From Gemmataceae bacterium (GTDB taxonomy: Bacteria > Planctomycetota > Planctomycetia > Gemmatales > Gemmataceae), in NCBI GenBank assembly GCA_028288765.1, contig JAQGHQ010000282.1:1-46098 (forward strand): a stretch of 46,098 nt of DNA, written 5' to 3'. Made by a program: the position numbers and the translations under genes. Positions 24,001 through 35,400 of the stretch are shown one piece after another. Numbering within the stretch: the stretch's first letter is position 1; every line of letters starts with the position of its first letter. A model generated the notes under the pieces. It did no database searches. It was not told the DNA's origin and worked only from the letters and a program-made list of their open reading frames with translations.

Positions 24001-26231
24001 CTCGGGTCGCGGAGGTTGTGCTGCATGTGGCCGATGATTGGGTTCTGCCAGTCGATGAAGTAGATCGCCCCGTCCGGGCCGACCTTCAGGTCCGACGGGC
24101 GGAAGTTCGGGTCGGTGCTGGAAACCATCGGCTCGAGTTCCTGCGCGCCGAGACTCGCCCCCACGTCCAGCATCTTGTACCGCAAGATGCCCTGGAACCC
24201 GATCACGTTCGCGACCAGGAGGTCGCCGTCGAACTCCTCCGGGAAGTGCTTGCTGGAGAGGAACTCCATCCCCGGGCACGGCCGCGTCCGCTGCTGGTAC
24301 ACCTGGGGCGGGCGGCCGTGCTTCTGTGGGTAATCCATGTGGCTCGAGAAGAGCGGCCCGTGGAACGGGTTCGCCCCGGTCCCGTCGACCACGACGTCCT
24401 GGCCCCACCGGTCGAACACGTGCCCGTGCGGGTTGGCGAACCCGAACGTCACGTACACGTCGAACTTCTGCGTCCGCGGCTCGTACCGGAACACCGCCCC
24501 GTCCGCCACCCGCTTCGGCGGGCCGTACGCGTCTTCCACCTGCGAGCGGTGGAACGTCCCCTCCTGGAAGTACAGCGCCCCGCCCGGGTCGAGCACGAAG
24601 CTGTTCGCGGTGTGGTGGGTGTCGGCGGTGTCGAGCCCGTGGACGATCCGCTCGCGGACGTCGGCCTTGCCGTCCCCGTCGGTGTCCTTGAGGAACACCA
24701 GGTCCGGGGCCTGGGCGACGATCACCCCGCCGTTGTAGAACTCGAACCCGGTCGGGTTGTGCAGCCCGTCGGCGAACACGGTCATCTTGTCCGCCTTGCC
24801 GTCCCCGTCCGTGTCCTCGAACACGAGCAGCTTGTCGTTCATCGGCTCGGTCGGCTTCCAGTGGGGGTACGCCGGCCACACGGCCACCCACAGCCGGCCC
24901 TGCGGGTCCCAGGCCATCTGTACCGGCTTGGCCAGCTCCGGGAACATCGTCTCGTCGGCGAACAGGGTCACCTTCATCCCCTTCGCCACGGTCATCGCCT
25001 TGATCGCGTCCTCGCCGGAGAGAAATAGGTGCGTGCCGCCCGGGCCCTTGCCGGGCTTGTTCGTGGTCACCGGGACGAACGGCGGGAGGTTCGAGTCGTC
25101 GGGCTTGACAACCTGCCCCTTCGCCGCGGCCCAGATGACCTTGTCGCGGTTGAGGACCAGCTGGTCGATGACCTCGAGTTCCCGCTGCACGACCTCGTAG
25201 TTGGTCTGCCCGTTCACGAACTTCAGCCACGCCCGGCCGCCGAACGTCGAGTACCCGTCGGTCGCCCGGTACCGCTGGTACCAGAGCCGGTTCTTGTCGA
25301 GCACCGCCGCCCGGACCGGGGCCAGAGTTTTCGGCTCGGCCGGCGGCGCGGCCTGGGCGGGCGCGAACAGCTGGTGATCGATCAGCGCGGCGAGATGCCG
25401 GTCCCCGTCCGGGGTCAGGTGGACGCCGTTGATCGTGAGCGGCGAGCCCCGCTTGGCGAGGAGGTAAAGCGCCTGTGTGGGGTGAAACAGGTCGACGTAG
25501 CTTACCCCGCTGGCCGTCGCCACCTCGGCCATCGCCGTCGTGTACAGTTCCAGGTTCTTGTTCTGCTCGTCGCCGGCGGGCAGGTTTGGCGAGTGGTGGT
25601 TCTCAAACGCGATGGGCGAGAACAGCACCAGCCGGGGGGCAGACTTCCCGTTGTACTTTTGGGCGAGCGTGTGCTTGATGAACGACGATAATTCGTCCTT
25701 GAACTTCGGCAACCCGGCCCCGCCGGCGTACGACTCGTTGTACCCGAAGAAGGCGAAGATCACGTCCGCGTTCGTCCCCACCTGTTCGAACCGGTTCGGC
25801 TTCACCGCCTCCTTGTCCGCGACGGCCCCGGGGTTTGGGACCGGGGCCGACCCGCCCAGCCACTGGTCGGCGGTGCCGAAGTCGTGCGACCGGAGCCGCT
25901 TGTGGGCGTCCGCGGGGGTGGCGTACCCGCCGACCTCGTCGCCGGAGAACCCGAGGTTCCGGATCGTCAGGTCGTGGTCCGGGAACCGGGCGTGGAGGTA
26001 AGCTTCGAGCCACCCGTCGTGCTGCATCCGCTCGGCGAGAGCGTTGCCGATGATGCAAACGTGGTCGCCCTTCTGCAGCGCGAGGGGCGCGGGCGGGGTG
26101 ACCTGGGCCCTGGCGGTTCCGGCCCCGGGCGAACCGGGAACGGCCGCGACCAGGGCCGACAGGACGGCGACCAGGGCCGCGGGGGGAACGAGTGAGAGAC
26201 CGACGCGCGAAAAGAAACGGCCGCCGGACAT
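21039..26231 (-). CDS. Secreted SGNH-like / TIGR02604 propeller / HEAT / discoidin / cupredoxin / cytochrome c protein
   Basis: 1730 aa. After a signal peptide (about 1-43) comes an SGNH-like domain (about 50-290). Its nucleophile block reads IIGNALAER and its last block INGVHLTPDG, so it is probably non-catalytic. A TIGR02604 dehydrogenase-type beta-propeller (about 410-765, with two FxDTDGDGKAD units) follows, then HEAT repeats (about 770-1130) and an F5/8C discoidin domain (about 1145-1265). Next is a cupredoxin (about 1395-1520) with copper ligands in MPHNF and YVCTYPGHWRRMHG. Last is a TIGR02603 heme domain with CVACH (about 1585) and a His-rich tail (HDHGHKH). It probably oxidises or binds a carbohydrate-like substrate in the periplasm and passes electrons via Cu and heme. 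ATG 26231 has GGAG 7 nt upstream; TTG 26249 is possible. Confidence 0.9.
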   Translation of the reverse strand: MSGGRFFSRVGLSLVPPAALVAVLSALVAAVPGSPGAGTARAQVTPPAPLALQKGDHVCIIGNALAERMQHDGWLEAYLHARFPDHDLTIRNLGFSGDEVGGYATPADAHKRLRSHDFGTADQWLGGSAPVPNPGAVADKEAVKPNRFEQVGTNADVIFAFFGYNESYAGGAGLPKFKDELSSFIKHTLAQKYNGKSAPRLVLFSPIAFENHHSPNLPAGDEQNKNLELYTTAMAEVATASGVSYVDLFHPTQALYLLAKRGSPLTINGVHLTPDGDRHLAALIDHQLFAPAQAAPPAEPKTLAPVRAAVLDKNRLWYQRYRATDGYSTFGGRAWLKFVNGQTNYEVVQRELEVIDQLVLNRDKVIWAAAKGQVVKPDDSNLPPFVPVTTNKPGKGPGGTHLFLSGEDAIKAMTVAKGMKVTLFADETMFPELAKPVQMAWDPQGRLWVAVWPAYPHWKPTEPMNDKLLVFEDTDGDGKADKMTVFADGLHNPTGFEFYNGGVIVAQAPDLVFLKDTDGDGKADVRERIVHGLDTADTHHTANSFVLDPGGALYFQEGTFHRSQVEDAYGPPKRVADGAVFRYEPRTQKFDVYVTFGFANPHGHVFDRWGQDVVVDGTGANPFHGPLFSSHMDYPQKHGRPPQVYQQRTRPCPGMEFLSSKHFPEEFDGDLLVANVIGFQGILRYKMLDVGASLGAQELEPMVSSTDPNFRPSDLKVGPDGAIYFIDWQNPIIGHMQHNLRDPSRDREHGRIYKVTYEGRALSTSPKIAGEPIEKLLDLLKHPEDRVRYRVKIELGGRKTEDVREALTKWCNKLDSNDPDCGHQILEAMWVAQYHNIAGLQVVENKSLGVPPTLTLFGKSLNHKDFRVRAAVIRVLCYQRDQIPRALEFLKNAAADPHPRVRLMAVWAASFFTVPEAAEVVFVAQDQPTDVYLTHMVGETMKTLGPIVSKAVAEKRTIRFTTPAGARYFLKAVPTDDLVTMRRTREVNTELLFRPGVRDEVRREAVAGLAKEDQKADLYVLIDAIKTQDESAAAEGVAFDLVRLLTSRPQSELAKARPELQQLATTSKNAVTRQLGFVALVAADGTVEDAWRTGVRSVAALQDLVAAMPLVRDPAQRAALYPKVEALLGGLPPDLAKTVGDVKTVKGRYVRVELPGKQRTLTLAEVEVFSAGKNIALRKKATQSSTAYGGTADRGVDGNKSATFGDGGQTHSQEGTDNPWWEVDLGAEVPVETVVVYNRTDGSLGSRLANFTLRVLDGDRRTVFQSLKNPAPAVKAEFAVGSASPGRVVRHSAMFALTSVRGKEADAFKAIAKFVADDDERTPAVQALLRIPAKDWPTDQARPLLAAVMKYVRGLPVSDRTTPAALDAMQLGDALAGLLPPAEAKQARKELGEIGVRVVRVGTLTDQMLFDRDRLVAQAGKPIEFVFENTDIMPHNFVITVPGALEEVGNAAEAFGTQPGAAEKHYVPPLPGKVLLASKLLQPQTGQQLRFQAPKEPGIYPYVCTYPGHWRRMHGALYVVADLDEYLADPAGYLAKTPLPVKDDLLKFNRPRTEWKLEELAGAVQVMEQHGGRNFANGKQMFTVATCVACHKFGGQGNEFGPDLTKLDPKTVANSTDLLRHVLEPSLKIDDKYATYRLVLDDDSVVTGMIVGEKDGVVQVIENPLASAKPRELKAKAIVERKKGASSIMPKGLLDKLTKDEVLDLLAYVRGGADPKHTLFQGGHDHGHKH

Positions 26232-26291
26232 GGAGAGTCTCCGGGACAAGAATGCAGATGCGGCAGGTGAAATCTGTTGTACCAGATCGAG

Positions 26292-26316
26292 GGCGGGTGG
26301 AGAACGTCCACCCGCC
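26292..26316. repeat. 10-bp hairpin upstream of the 1730-aa gene
   Basis: Perfect arms 26292-26301 (GGCGGGTGGA) and 26307-26316 with a 5-nt loop, 60 bases upstream of ATG 26231 on the minus strand. It is probably in the leader or promoter region of that gene. Its GCGGGTGG core resembles the terminator stem at 10742. Confidence 0.6.
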
Positions 26317-26350
26317 GACAGGTGATTCGCCCTGGTCGGGGCGGGCCGCG

Positions 26351-26387
26351 GTGGAAAAGAAGAGCCCCGCCGGTGGTCGGCGGGGCT
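26351..26387 (-). terminator. Intrinsic terminator of the giant surface-protein gene
   Basis: On the minus strand, a perfect 10-bp stem (26378-26387 with 26363-26372, AGCCCCGCCG and complement, 5-nt loop) starts 26 bases after the stop at 26414. It is followed by CTTCTTTTCC, a U-rich tail. The geometry and position are those of a Rho-independent terminator. Confidence 0.8.
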
Positions 26388-26413
26388 GTGTGGTTGTCAG
26401 CCGCGTGTCGGGA

Positions 26414-29400
26414 TCAGCCGACGTACGCGCCGCCGGTGAACGTGTCCTCGTACGGGACGAGCTCGGCCAGCGGGTTGGTGAGGGTCGCGTCGAACACCCG
26501 GACGGTCGGCCCGAAGTCCGGCCCGGCCGCGGCCAGGACGATCGGCTTCCCGTTCACCCCGCCGATGTGGCTCGCGCTCACCGTGAACCCGTTCCGGAGC
26601 GATCCCCCCGTGATCCGGTCCGGGCCGAAGGCGAAGGTGCTCTTCACCAGCGCGTCCGTCTGGCCGTCGAACACCCGCAGGTTCCCGCCGCCGCCGGCCC
26701 CGGTCCCGGTCACGATGTCCGCGTGCCCGGACCCGAACAGGTCCCCGCCCGAGACGGTCACCCCGCCGGTGAAGGACGGGTCGTAGGCGAAGAAGCTCTG
26801 GAGCAAGCCGCCGGAGCCGTCGAACACCTTGACGTGCGGCCCGGCCCCGGCCCCGGCCCCGGTGATGATCTCGCCCTGGCCGGTCCCGAGCGGGTCGGCG
26901 ACCGCGACGTTGACCCCGCCCCGGGCCGACGGGTCGTAGGCCATGAAGCTGGCCAGCGGGGCGAACGTCGTCCCGTCGAACGTCTTGACCACCGGGCCGC
27001 CGCCGACCCCGCTGCCGGTCACGATCACGGCCTTCCCGCCGACTTGCCCGGCCGCGACGGTCACCCCGCCGCGGAAGGTCGGCTCGTAGGCGAAGAAGCT
27101 CCCGAGGAGGGCGAACGTCTTCCCGTCGAACACCTTCACCACCGGCCCGCCGCCCGGCCCGGTCCCGGTGATGATGTCGGGGATGCCGTCCCCGTTCAGG
27201 TCGGCGACCGCCACCGTGACCCCGCCCCGGAACGTCGGCTCGTAGGCCGAGAAGCTGGCCACCAGGGTGTTCGTGGCGGCGCTGTACACGTGGACGATCG
27301 GCCCGCCGCCGATCCCGTCCCCGACCGCGTACACGTCCACGTTCGGCACCACCACCTGGCCCGGCTGGGCTCCCGGGGTGTTCGCCGTGTAGATGGTGAA
27401 CCCGCCGTCCTTGTCGATGATCTTCCCGCGGATCGTGTACGACCCGGCGGCCGGCGGGGTGAACGTCGCGGTCGGCGAGGTGGTGACCGGGCCGAACGTC
27501 CCGGTCCCCAGGTCGTACTGGTAGGTGAACCCGGCCGCGGTGTCGACCGGGGACGGGTCGAACGGGTTGGTGAACGCGACCGCGAACGTCTGGCCGGGGA
27601 CGAACGGCCCGGTCACCGCGAACGTCGCGGTCGGGGCGACGTTCGCCACGTTTACTGTCAGGGGGGCGCTCGTGGTGGCGGTGAGCTGGCCCACGGGCCC
27701 GACCTCGGCCGGCGGGATGCCCGCGGTGTTCACGGTCGAGATCGCCGACACCGTCAGGTTGAGGGTGGCCGGCCCGTCCACGTCGGTGAGGGTCAGCCCG
27801 GTCAGGTCGGCTGCGTTGAACGTCCAGACCCCGCCGCCGGCGTTCACCCCGTGGTTGAACGTCGCGTTCGCCAGGACCCCGGTGATCTGGTAGCTCAGGC
27901 TTTCGGCCGGGTCGGCCTGCGGGTTCTTGGTGACGACGATCGAGACCGGGGCGGGCGTCCCCTCAGTGGCCGCGAGCGGGTTGCTGTTCACGGACAAGGT
28001 CGGGGCGTGGGCGATCACCTGGACGGTGACCGTGGTCTGGTAGTCGTTGAACCCGCCGTCCTTGTCGATCACCCGGGCCCAGATCGTGTACGTCCCGTGG
28101 GCCGGGAAGGTGTACTGGGCGGTGTTCGCCGGGCCGGAGGCGGCGTAGGTGCTCAACAGGTTGCCCGGCTGCAGGGCGAAGCTGTACCGGAGGGCGGCCG
28201 CGTCGACCGGGGACACGTCGGTCGCGCCGTTGAGGGTGACGGTCACCGGGCTGCCCTCGGGCACCGGCCCGCTGTTAGAGAGTCCGGTCGCGGTCGGGGC
28301 CACGTTGAGCACGGTCACCAGGAGGGCCGCGGTCGCGGTCGCGGTCGCGGGGACCCCGACCTGGGCGGGCAGGAGGCCCGGCATACTCGAGGTCGCGGTC
28401 ACGGTCAGGTTCAGGGTGGCCGGGCCGTCCCTGTCGGTAATCGTCAGCCCGGCGAGCTGGGCCGGGGTGAACGCCCAGACCCCGCCGCCGGCATTCGTCC
28501 CGGCGCTGAACGTCGCGTTCGCCGGGACCCCGCTGATCGTGACCGACAGGACCTCGGCGGGATTGGCCGACGGGCTGAGCGCCGCGGTGATGGTCACCGG
28601 GACGGCCGAGTTCTCGTTCTCCGCGCCCGGGCTGGTCACGGTCACGGTCGGGGTGTGGGCGATCGCCAGGACGGTGATGCTGATCGTCCCGACGGGCGAC
28701 ATCTGCCCGTTGGCGTCCACGACCCGGTACGTGATCGTGTCCGCGCCGAAGTAGTTCGAGTTCGGCGTGTAGGTGATCGACTGGTTCGGCGTGGTCGGCG
28801 GGTTCGCCGGGTTGACCACCGCCGTCCCGTGGGCGGGCCCGGTGACGATCAGGATGGTGTACGGCTGGTTCGAAACGGTGACGCCCGGCTGGAAGGTGAT
28901 CGGCGTCCCGGCGGTGGCCGTGACGTTCGTAACTCCGGCGGTCGGCAGGGCCCCGACCTGGATCGTTTCGATGTTCTGGTAGGCGATCCGGGGGATGGTC
29001 CCCAGGATGCCCGAAGGCAGCGAAGCGGTCCCGGACAGGAAGGAGGACACTATCAGCGTGTCGCCCGGGAGAGTGGGGGCGACCGGCGTATTGCCGTCGA
29101 CCGCGAAGGAGTTGATCCCGGCGGCGTTGTAGTGGGTCACGCCCGTGGCGCCAGATCCGTCATCGATCGAGATGACCGCGGTACCAGGGTCGTAGTTGAT
29201 CGTGTCGCTGTTCGTCGTGGCGACCAGCTGCAGGATCGCGGTCGCCGAGGCCGGTGCCTCGGTGACGTTCACGGTCGGGATGCCCCAGCCGACCGGCTGC
29301 TTGACGGTGAACACGTCCGGCCCGCCGGCTCCGGTCAGGTTGATCGTGGACGCGGTCCCGAAGTTGGAGAAGGTGATCCCCGACTGGCCGGTGATGCTGG

Positions 29401-32400
29401 CCGTCCCGGCCCCGGGGCCGGTCCCGGTCACGCTCAGTGTCCCGCTCCCGCTCAGGTTGAGCACGTCGGCCGAGGCCCCGCCGCCGCCGACGAAGGTCGG
29501 GTCAGGAAGGCCGGTGTAGACCACCCGGGCGCCGGCCCCGCCGGTCAGGGTGGCAGTGCCCGAGGTCGGGTTCGCCCCGGCGATGTTGGTGAACGTGTTA
29601 TCCTGGCCCGTCGTCCCGTGCAGGGTCAGAGTGTTGGTCCCGCCGGTCCCGCCGTGGACGGTCAGGGCGACCGGCAGACGGGTCCCGGCCGGCAGATACG
29701 TGGCGAACACGTCGAACATGTCGGCGGTGGCGTTCCCGTTCACGGTCAGGGCCGGGATGTTCCCCGAGTCCATGTTCACCTGCAATAACGTTGCCGCGTC
29801 GTCGCTCAGGGTGATGTCCGGCGTGGTGTGGTTGATCGGGTCGGCGAACTGGAAGGCCGCGGCGTCGTTCGTGGTCCCGTTGGCCAGGTCGATCGCCAGG
29901 GTGTCGCCAAAGGCGCCGGCGTTCGTCCCGTCGTTCACCGTGACGGTCTGGATGTTCGAGAACCGGACCACGTGGTCGGTCGTGGCCGACCCGATCCCGT
30001 GGGCGTCGAGGTTGCCGGCGTTCGCGGCGGTGACCACCAGGTCGGTGTTGTTGGTGATCCCCGGGGCGGCGACGTAGGTCAGGGTGTCGCCGGGCCCCCC
30101 GGTCGACGTCCCGCCGTCCACGGTGACGTCGATACTCCACGGCTCGTTGGCCGTGGCGAACGGGGTGATGGACACGGCGTCGTTCAGGGCGAAGGTGTTG
30201 ACCTGAAGGCTGAGGATATTGTCGAAGTGGAACACCCCGTCCGGCTGGCCGGATCCGACCTCGTTCATGTGGACCGTGCCGGCCTCGAAGTCCGTCCCGG
30301 TGATCCCGATCACGTCCTGCTTCGGGGTCCCGGCCCCGCCGCCGACCGTCCCCGCGCCGCGGTCGCCGATCACCTGGAGCTGGCCGATGTTCGAGCTGAC
30401 GTTGACCGTCTCCATGTTCGTGAACGCGACCGTCGCGGCGGCGCCGGTGATCGGGTTGACGTCTTCGAACCGCAGGACCGGCGGGCCGAGGGTCGGGTCG
30501 TTGTACACCTTGGCGATTCCGGCCGCGAACAGGTTGACGACGTCGCCGAAGGAGCCCGCCGGGATCGGCGGGGCCGGGTTCCGGCCGTCCAGGAGGATGG
30601 ACAGCTGGTTCGAGGGGATGACGTCGAAGACGTCGCCCCCGGTCGGGCCCTGGTTCCCGCCCTCGACCACCAGCCCGGTGAACGTCGGGGTGGACACGCC
30701 CACCTGCAGGAGCTGGCCGACGGCGGTATTGAGGATCGAGACGTTCGAGTCGCTGACGGCGATGAAGTTGTTACCGCTCGGGAACGTCGGCTCGAAGAAC
30801 GGCGCCCCGCTCCCCAGGCCGTTCTCGCTCGGGGCGAGGACGGTGAGCACTTCCTGGGTCACCCCCGAGCCGGTGACCATGAACCCGGTGTTACTGATGT
30901 TGGCGAGGTACACCACCGGGGAGAAGGTGGCCGGGCCGTTGTCGACCACGACCCGGGCCGAATTCGGCCCGGTCGGGGCGACCACGATCCCGTTCTGCGC
31001 GGCCGCGAGGCTGCCGTGGGGGAAACCGGTGTTGTCGACCAGGGTGAGCGTTTCGCCATTCCCGGGCCCGCCGTCCACCAGAACCTGCTCGACCAGGTCC
31101 AGGGCGACCAGCGAGCCCAGCCCGGTGAGGTGTCCGGCCCCGCCGGCGGAGTCCAGGAAGTAGACGATGTTGTCGTCGCCCGTGCCGGTGATGGTGACGA
31201 CGTCGCCGTTACCGGCGGCCGGCGGGGCGGCCGGGAAGGTCGGGTCGACCGGGGTGGCCGGGGCCCCCCCGTCGATCGACACCGGGGCGGTGATCACCGC
31301 GCCCCCGTTAAACAGCGCGGCGGCTTGCAGGTTGAACGTGTCGGTCCCGCCGTTCCCGTTGAAGAAGTTGCCGAGCGTACCGGCCAGCCCGTTGCCGGCG
31401 ATGTTGAACGTGCCGTTCCCGGCCCCGTCGTTGATCGTGGTGTTCGTCGCCGCGATGGTCTCGTCGACGTTGTAGGTGTTGGTCCCCGTCCCGCCGTTGA
31501 CGTTCACCACCTCGGTTGCGGCGGTGTAGGCCAGGAGCCCGTTGGCCCCGAACGGGCCGCCGGGGGTGACCGGCCCGCCGTACGCCCCGCCGCCGATCTC
31601 ACCGCTCGCCAGGTGATACGTGGTGGGCCCCGGGTCGGCCGTATTATCGAGGGTGATCGTGTCGAGCCCGGCCTGGCCGAAGACGGTCAGCTGGCTGTTG
31701 ATCCCGCTCGTCAGCCCCGCGTTGCCGAGGTTGACCGTGTCGGATCCGGTCCCGGAGTTGATCGTGGTGTCGACCGAGGTACTCAGGACGTCGAAGGTGT
31801 TCCCGCCGGTCCCGCCGTTGACGGTCAGGAACTCGCTCGTGGTGTCGTAGGCGATCGTCGCGATCCCGTCCCTGGTCACGGTCGTGCCGGTGACGGTGAA
31901 CGCGTGCGCGGCCGGGTTGGCGCTGTCGTCGACGATCAGCTGGTCGTTAGCCCCGCCCCCGCCGACCACGTTCATGCCACCCAGGATCCCGTCCAGGCTC
32001 CCGGCGTTGCCGACGATGACCGTATCGTCCCCGCCCCCGGCGTTGACCGTCACCGGCGTGGTAGCCAGGGTGCTCTGGATGTTGATGACGTCGGCGTTGG
32101 TGCTGGTGTTGAGGGCCAGCGACTCGACCGTCGTGTACCCGATCGTCGCGATCCCGGTCCGGTCGATCGTGTTCGAGGTGACGGTGTAGGTGTTCCCGGC
32201 CCCGTCTCCGGTCGCGTGGACGACGATCGCGTCGCCGGCGGCGGTGTTGGCGTCACCCTCGATGTTCAGCGGGCCCAGGAACCCGTCGAGGGAGTTCGCC
32301 GGGCTGCCGAGGGTGAACGTGTCGTTCCCGTTATTCCCGCGGATGGTCGTGTTCGCCACGGTCGAGCTGGTGCTGTCGACCCGGATGGTGTCGTCCCCGG

Positions 32401-35400
32401 ACCCGAGCCGGTAGTCGATCAGGGCGAACGTCCCGAAGTAGCCGATGGGCACCCCGCCGGTCGGCCCGGCCCCGGTCCCGCCCAGGATGGCAAAGTTCTG
32501 GAAGTCGACCGCCGTCCGGGCGGCGACGTGGGCCGTGTCGTCCACGGTCAGGGTGGTGCCCGTCCCGCCCGATCCTTGGACCGACACAAACCCCAGGATC
32601 GCGTCGAGGGACCCGGTGCCGGGGACAGCGCCCGGGAACCCGATATCGATGGAGTCGTTGTTCCCGACCCCGGCGACAACGGCCGTCCCCACCCCGGCCG
32701 GGGTCGCGGTTACGTTCACCCGGTCGCCGGCCGGGCTGTTCATGGGATTGATGGTCAAGTTGTTCAGCTTGGTCGGACTGCTCGCGTCCACCTGGGTCGG
32801 GAGGTCGACGGTGATCAGGTCCTGCTGCCCGGGGGTCGTACTGTTCGAGCCGTTGAAGGTGACTACCGTCTTGTTCCGGAACCGGTACGCCTCGGCCGTC
32901 GAACCGTCGCTCGGGGTGAAGTTGATCTCGTAGGTCGTGGCCGGGAGCCCGGTGACCGGGTCGTTCCCGGTCGAGGTCGGGCCGGTCACGATATTGGTGG
33001 TCCCGCCGACGGCCGGGCCGGTCACCGTGAACGAGCCCAGGGTCGTCAGGTCCTCGATCGGCTGCAACCCGGTGAATTGGATCGTCTGGGTGGTCAGGCC
33101 CTGGGTGTAGGTCAGGGTCCCGGCGTTCCCGTTCGGGCCGGAGGGCAGGACGGTGTATGTCCCGGACACGAAGACCCCCAGGCTCCCGGTCACCTGCAGG
33201 GTGTCGCCCGGGACCGAGGTGTGGCCGCCCCCGTTGTAGAAGATCCCGCCGGTCGGGGCGAACAGGACTCCGTTGTTGACGAGGGTCATCGTGTCATTGC
33301 CCGTACCGCCGTCGAACGTGAACGACGTGACGCTGCTGACCACGATGGCCGGGCCGCCGTTGAGGGTGACCTGCGCGGAGCTGGCACCGAGCGAGGTCAG
33401 GGACAGGGTGTTGGGGGTGTTCGCCCCGGCCACCGTGACCGCCCCGGCGTTGGTCAGGTGGACGGTCTCGATCCCGGTGGTGGAGATCGTCTGGCCCCCG
33501 TTGACCGTGAACCCGGTCGGGGTGATGGCGACCCCGGCCCCGCCGGCGTCGATGTTCAGCGTATCGCCGGGGCTGACGCTGGACGGGCCGTTCCCGTTGA
33601 CGGTGATCGCGGTGCCGGCCGCGGTCGCGGGGGTGACGGTGAACGTGTCCCCGGTAGTACCGGCCTGGTTGCCGCCGTTGAAGATGTTGGTGCTGCCCGC
33701 CTGGAGCCCGGGGCCGTTTATGGTCCAGGTCGTGATGCCGTTCCCGCCGTTGACCGTCAGGTTGGCGGCGGCCGAGCCGGTCGCGTTGATCGCGTTCGAG
33801 CCCGACCCGGCGTGCACGACGACGGAGCCGAGGGTCAGCCCGGTGTAGTTGACTGTCTGCTCGCCAGTCACCGTGACCTGGGTGGTCGTGATCCCGTAAG
33901 TGGTGGCCGCCGCGTTCGTCTGGTCGTTGACGTTCAGGACGTCACCGGCCTGGCCGCCGCCGTCGACGTTCAGGGTGACCAGGGCGGCTGGGGTGCCCTC
34001 GGTCACGGCGATCGTGTCGCTGCCGGCCTGGCCGTTGAAGGCGTTGACGCTGTTCGCACCCAGCCCGGTCACGGTGATATTGAGGGTGTCGTTCCCGGTC
34101 CCGCCGTTGAACGTGTTCGCGGAAGAGAAAATGGTGCTGGTGACGTTGAAGGTGTTCCCGCCCGATCCGCCGTCGACCGTCAGTGCGATGAGATCGTTCG
34201 CGGTGTAGCTGATCGTCGCCGGGGCCAGCCCGGTGACCTGTGCGTTCGTGGCCGTGACCGTCCGGGCGGTGGCGTCGGTGCTGTCATCAATGGTCAGGGC
34301 GGTCGACCCGCCGAAGTTGTCGACGGAGACGGTCCCGGCGATGCCCTGGACGCTCCCGGCATTGCCGATGGTGACCGTGTCGGTCCCGCCCTGGCCGTGG
34401 ATCGCGACCGGGGCGGTGGCGGAGGTGGTTTGGACGGTGTACGTATCGGCCCCGCCGGCCCCGTTGACCGCCAGCAGGACGTTGCCGGTGTCGCTCTGCA
34501 GGTTGAAGGTGTCGCCGCCGCTCGAACCGGTAATGGTGGCGGAGCTGCCCGAGATCGGGCCGTTCACCGTGACCGTGCCGGCCGAGCCGGTCATGGTGAT
34601 CGCCACGGCACCCGCACCGGCGTTGATCGTGTCCTTGATCAACATGGTGTTGGCGTTGACGGTGATGAGCCCGCCGGCCGAGTCGAGCGACCCGCCGGCA
34701 GCGTCGAGGGTGAACGCCCCGTTCGCGGCGGTCGTGACGGTGATCGCCCCGCCCGTCGTGTGGAGGAACGTTCCGTTAAAGGTCGTGTGTTGGAAGCTGA
34801 CGTTACGACCGGCGGTGACCGTGGCCGTTCCGGCCCCGCCATTGGTCACGTCGACCAAGCTGTTGTTGTCGAAGATCGCGTCCCGGGCCGGCAGGACCTG
34901 GAGGTTGCCGTCGACGGTGACGTCCGCGTGTCCGCTCACGCCCGACCCGAACACGACGTCCTCGCCGGCGGTCAGTGTCACGTTGTTCCCGGCGCTGAAC
35001 GTCCGAATGGCGGTCTGGTTGCCGCCGAGGAGGATGTCCGAGGTCGCCCCGGTGGTGGTGACCGAAATGTTCCCGTTCGCCGCCGTGATCGGGGCCCCGA
35101 GGGTCGTGGCGCTCAGGGTCCCGGTGCTGCTCAGGGCAATGTCGCCCGCGGTGTTCGCCTTCACGCCCGTGCCGACGACCGACAGGGCCCCGGTGTTGGC
35201 GACGAAAATCCCCCCCGAAGTGGCGTTGGTGGCTTGCAGCTGGCCCACCGCGGTTACGAGAGGGGTGCCGCTGGCACCGATCCCGGTCTGAGCGGAGACG
35301 TTCAACGAGCTGCCGGTGACGGTGGCCCCGCCCGGGTCGGTAATCCCCGCGTTGTCCGCGTTGAGGAACACGGACCCGGTCCCGGCGGTGACGGCCCCGC

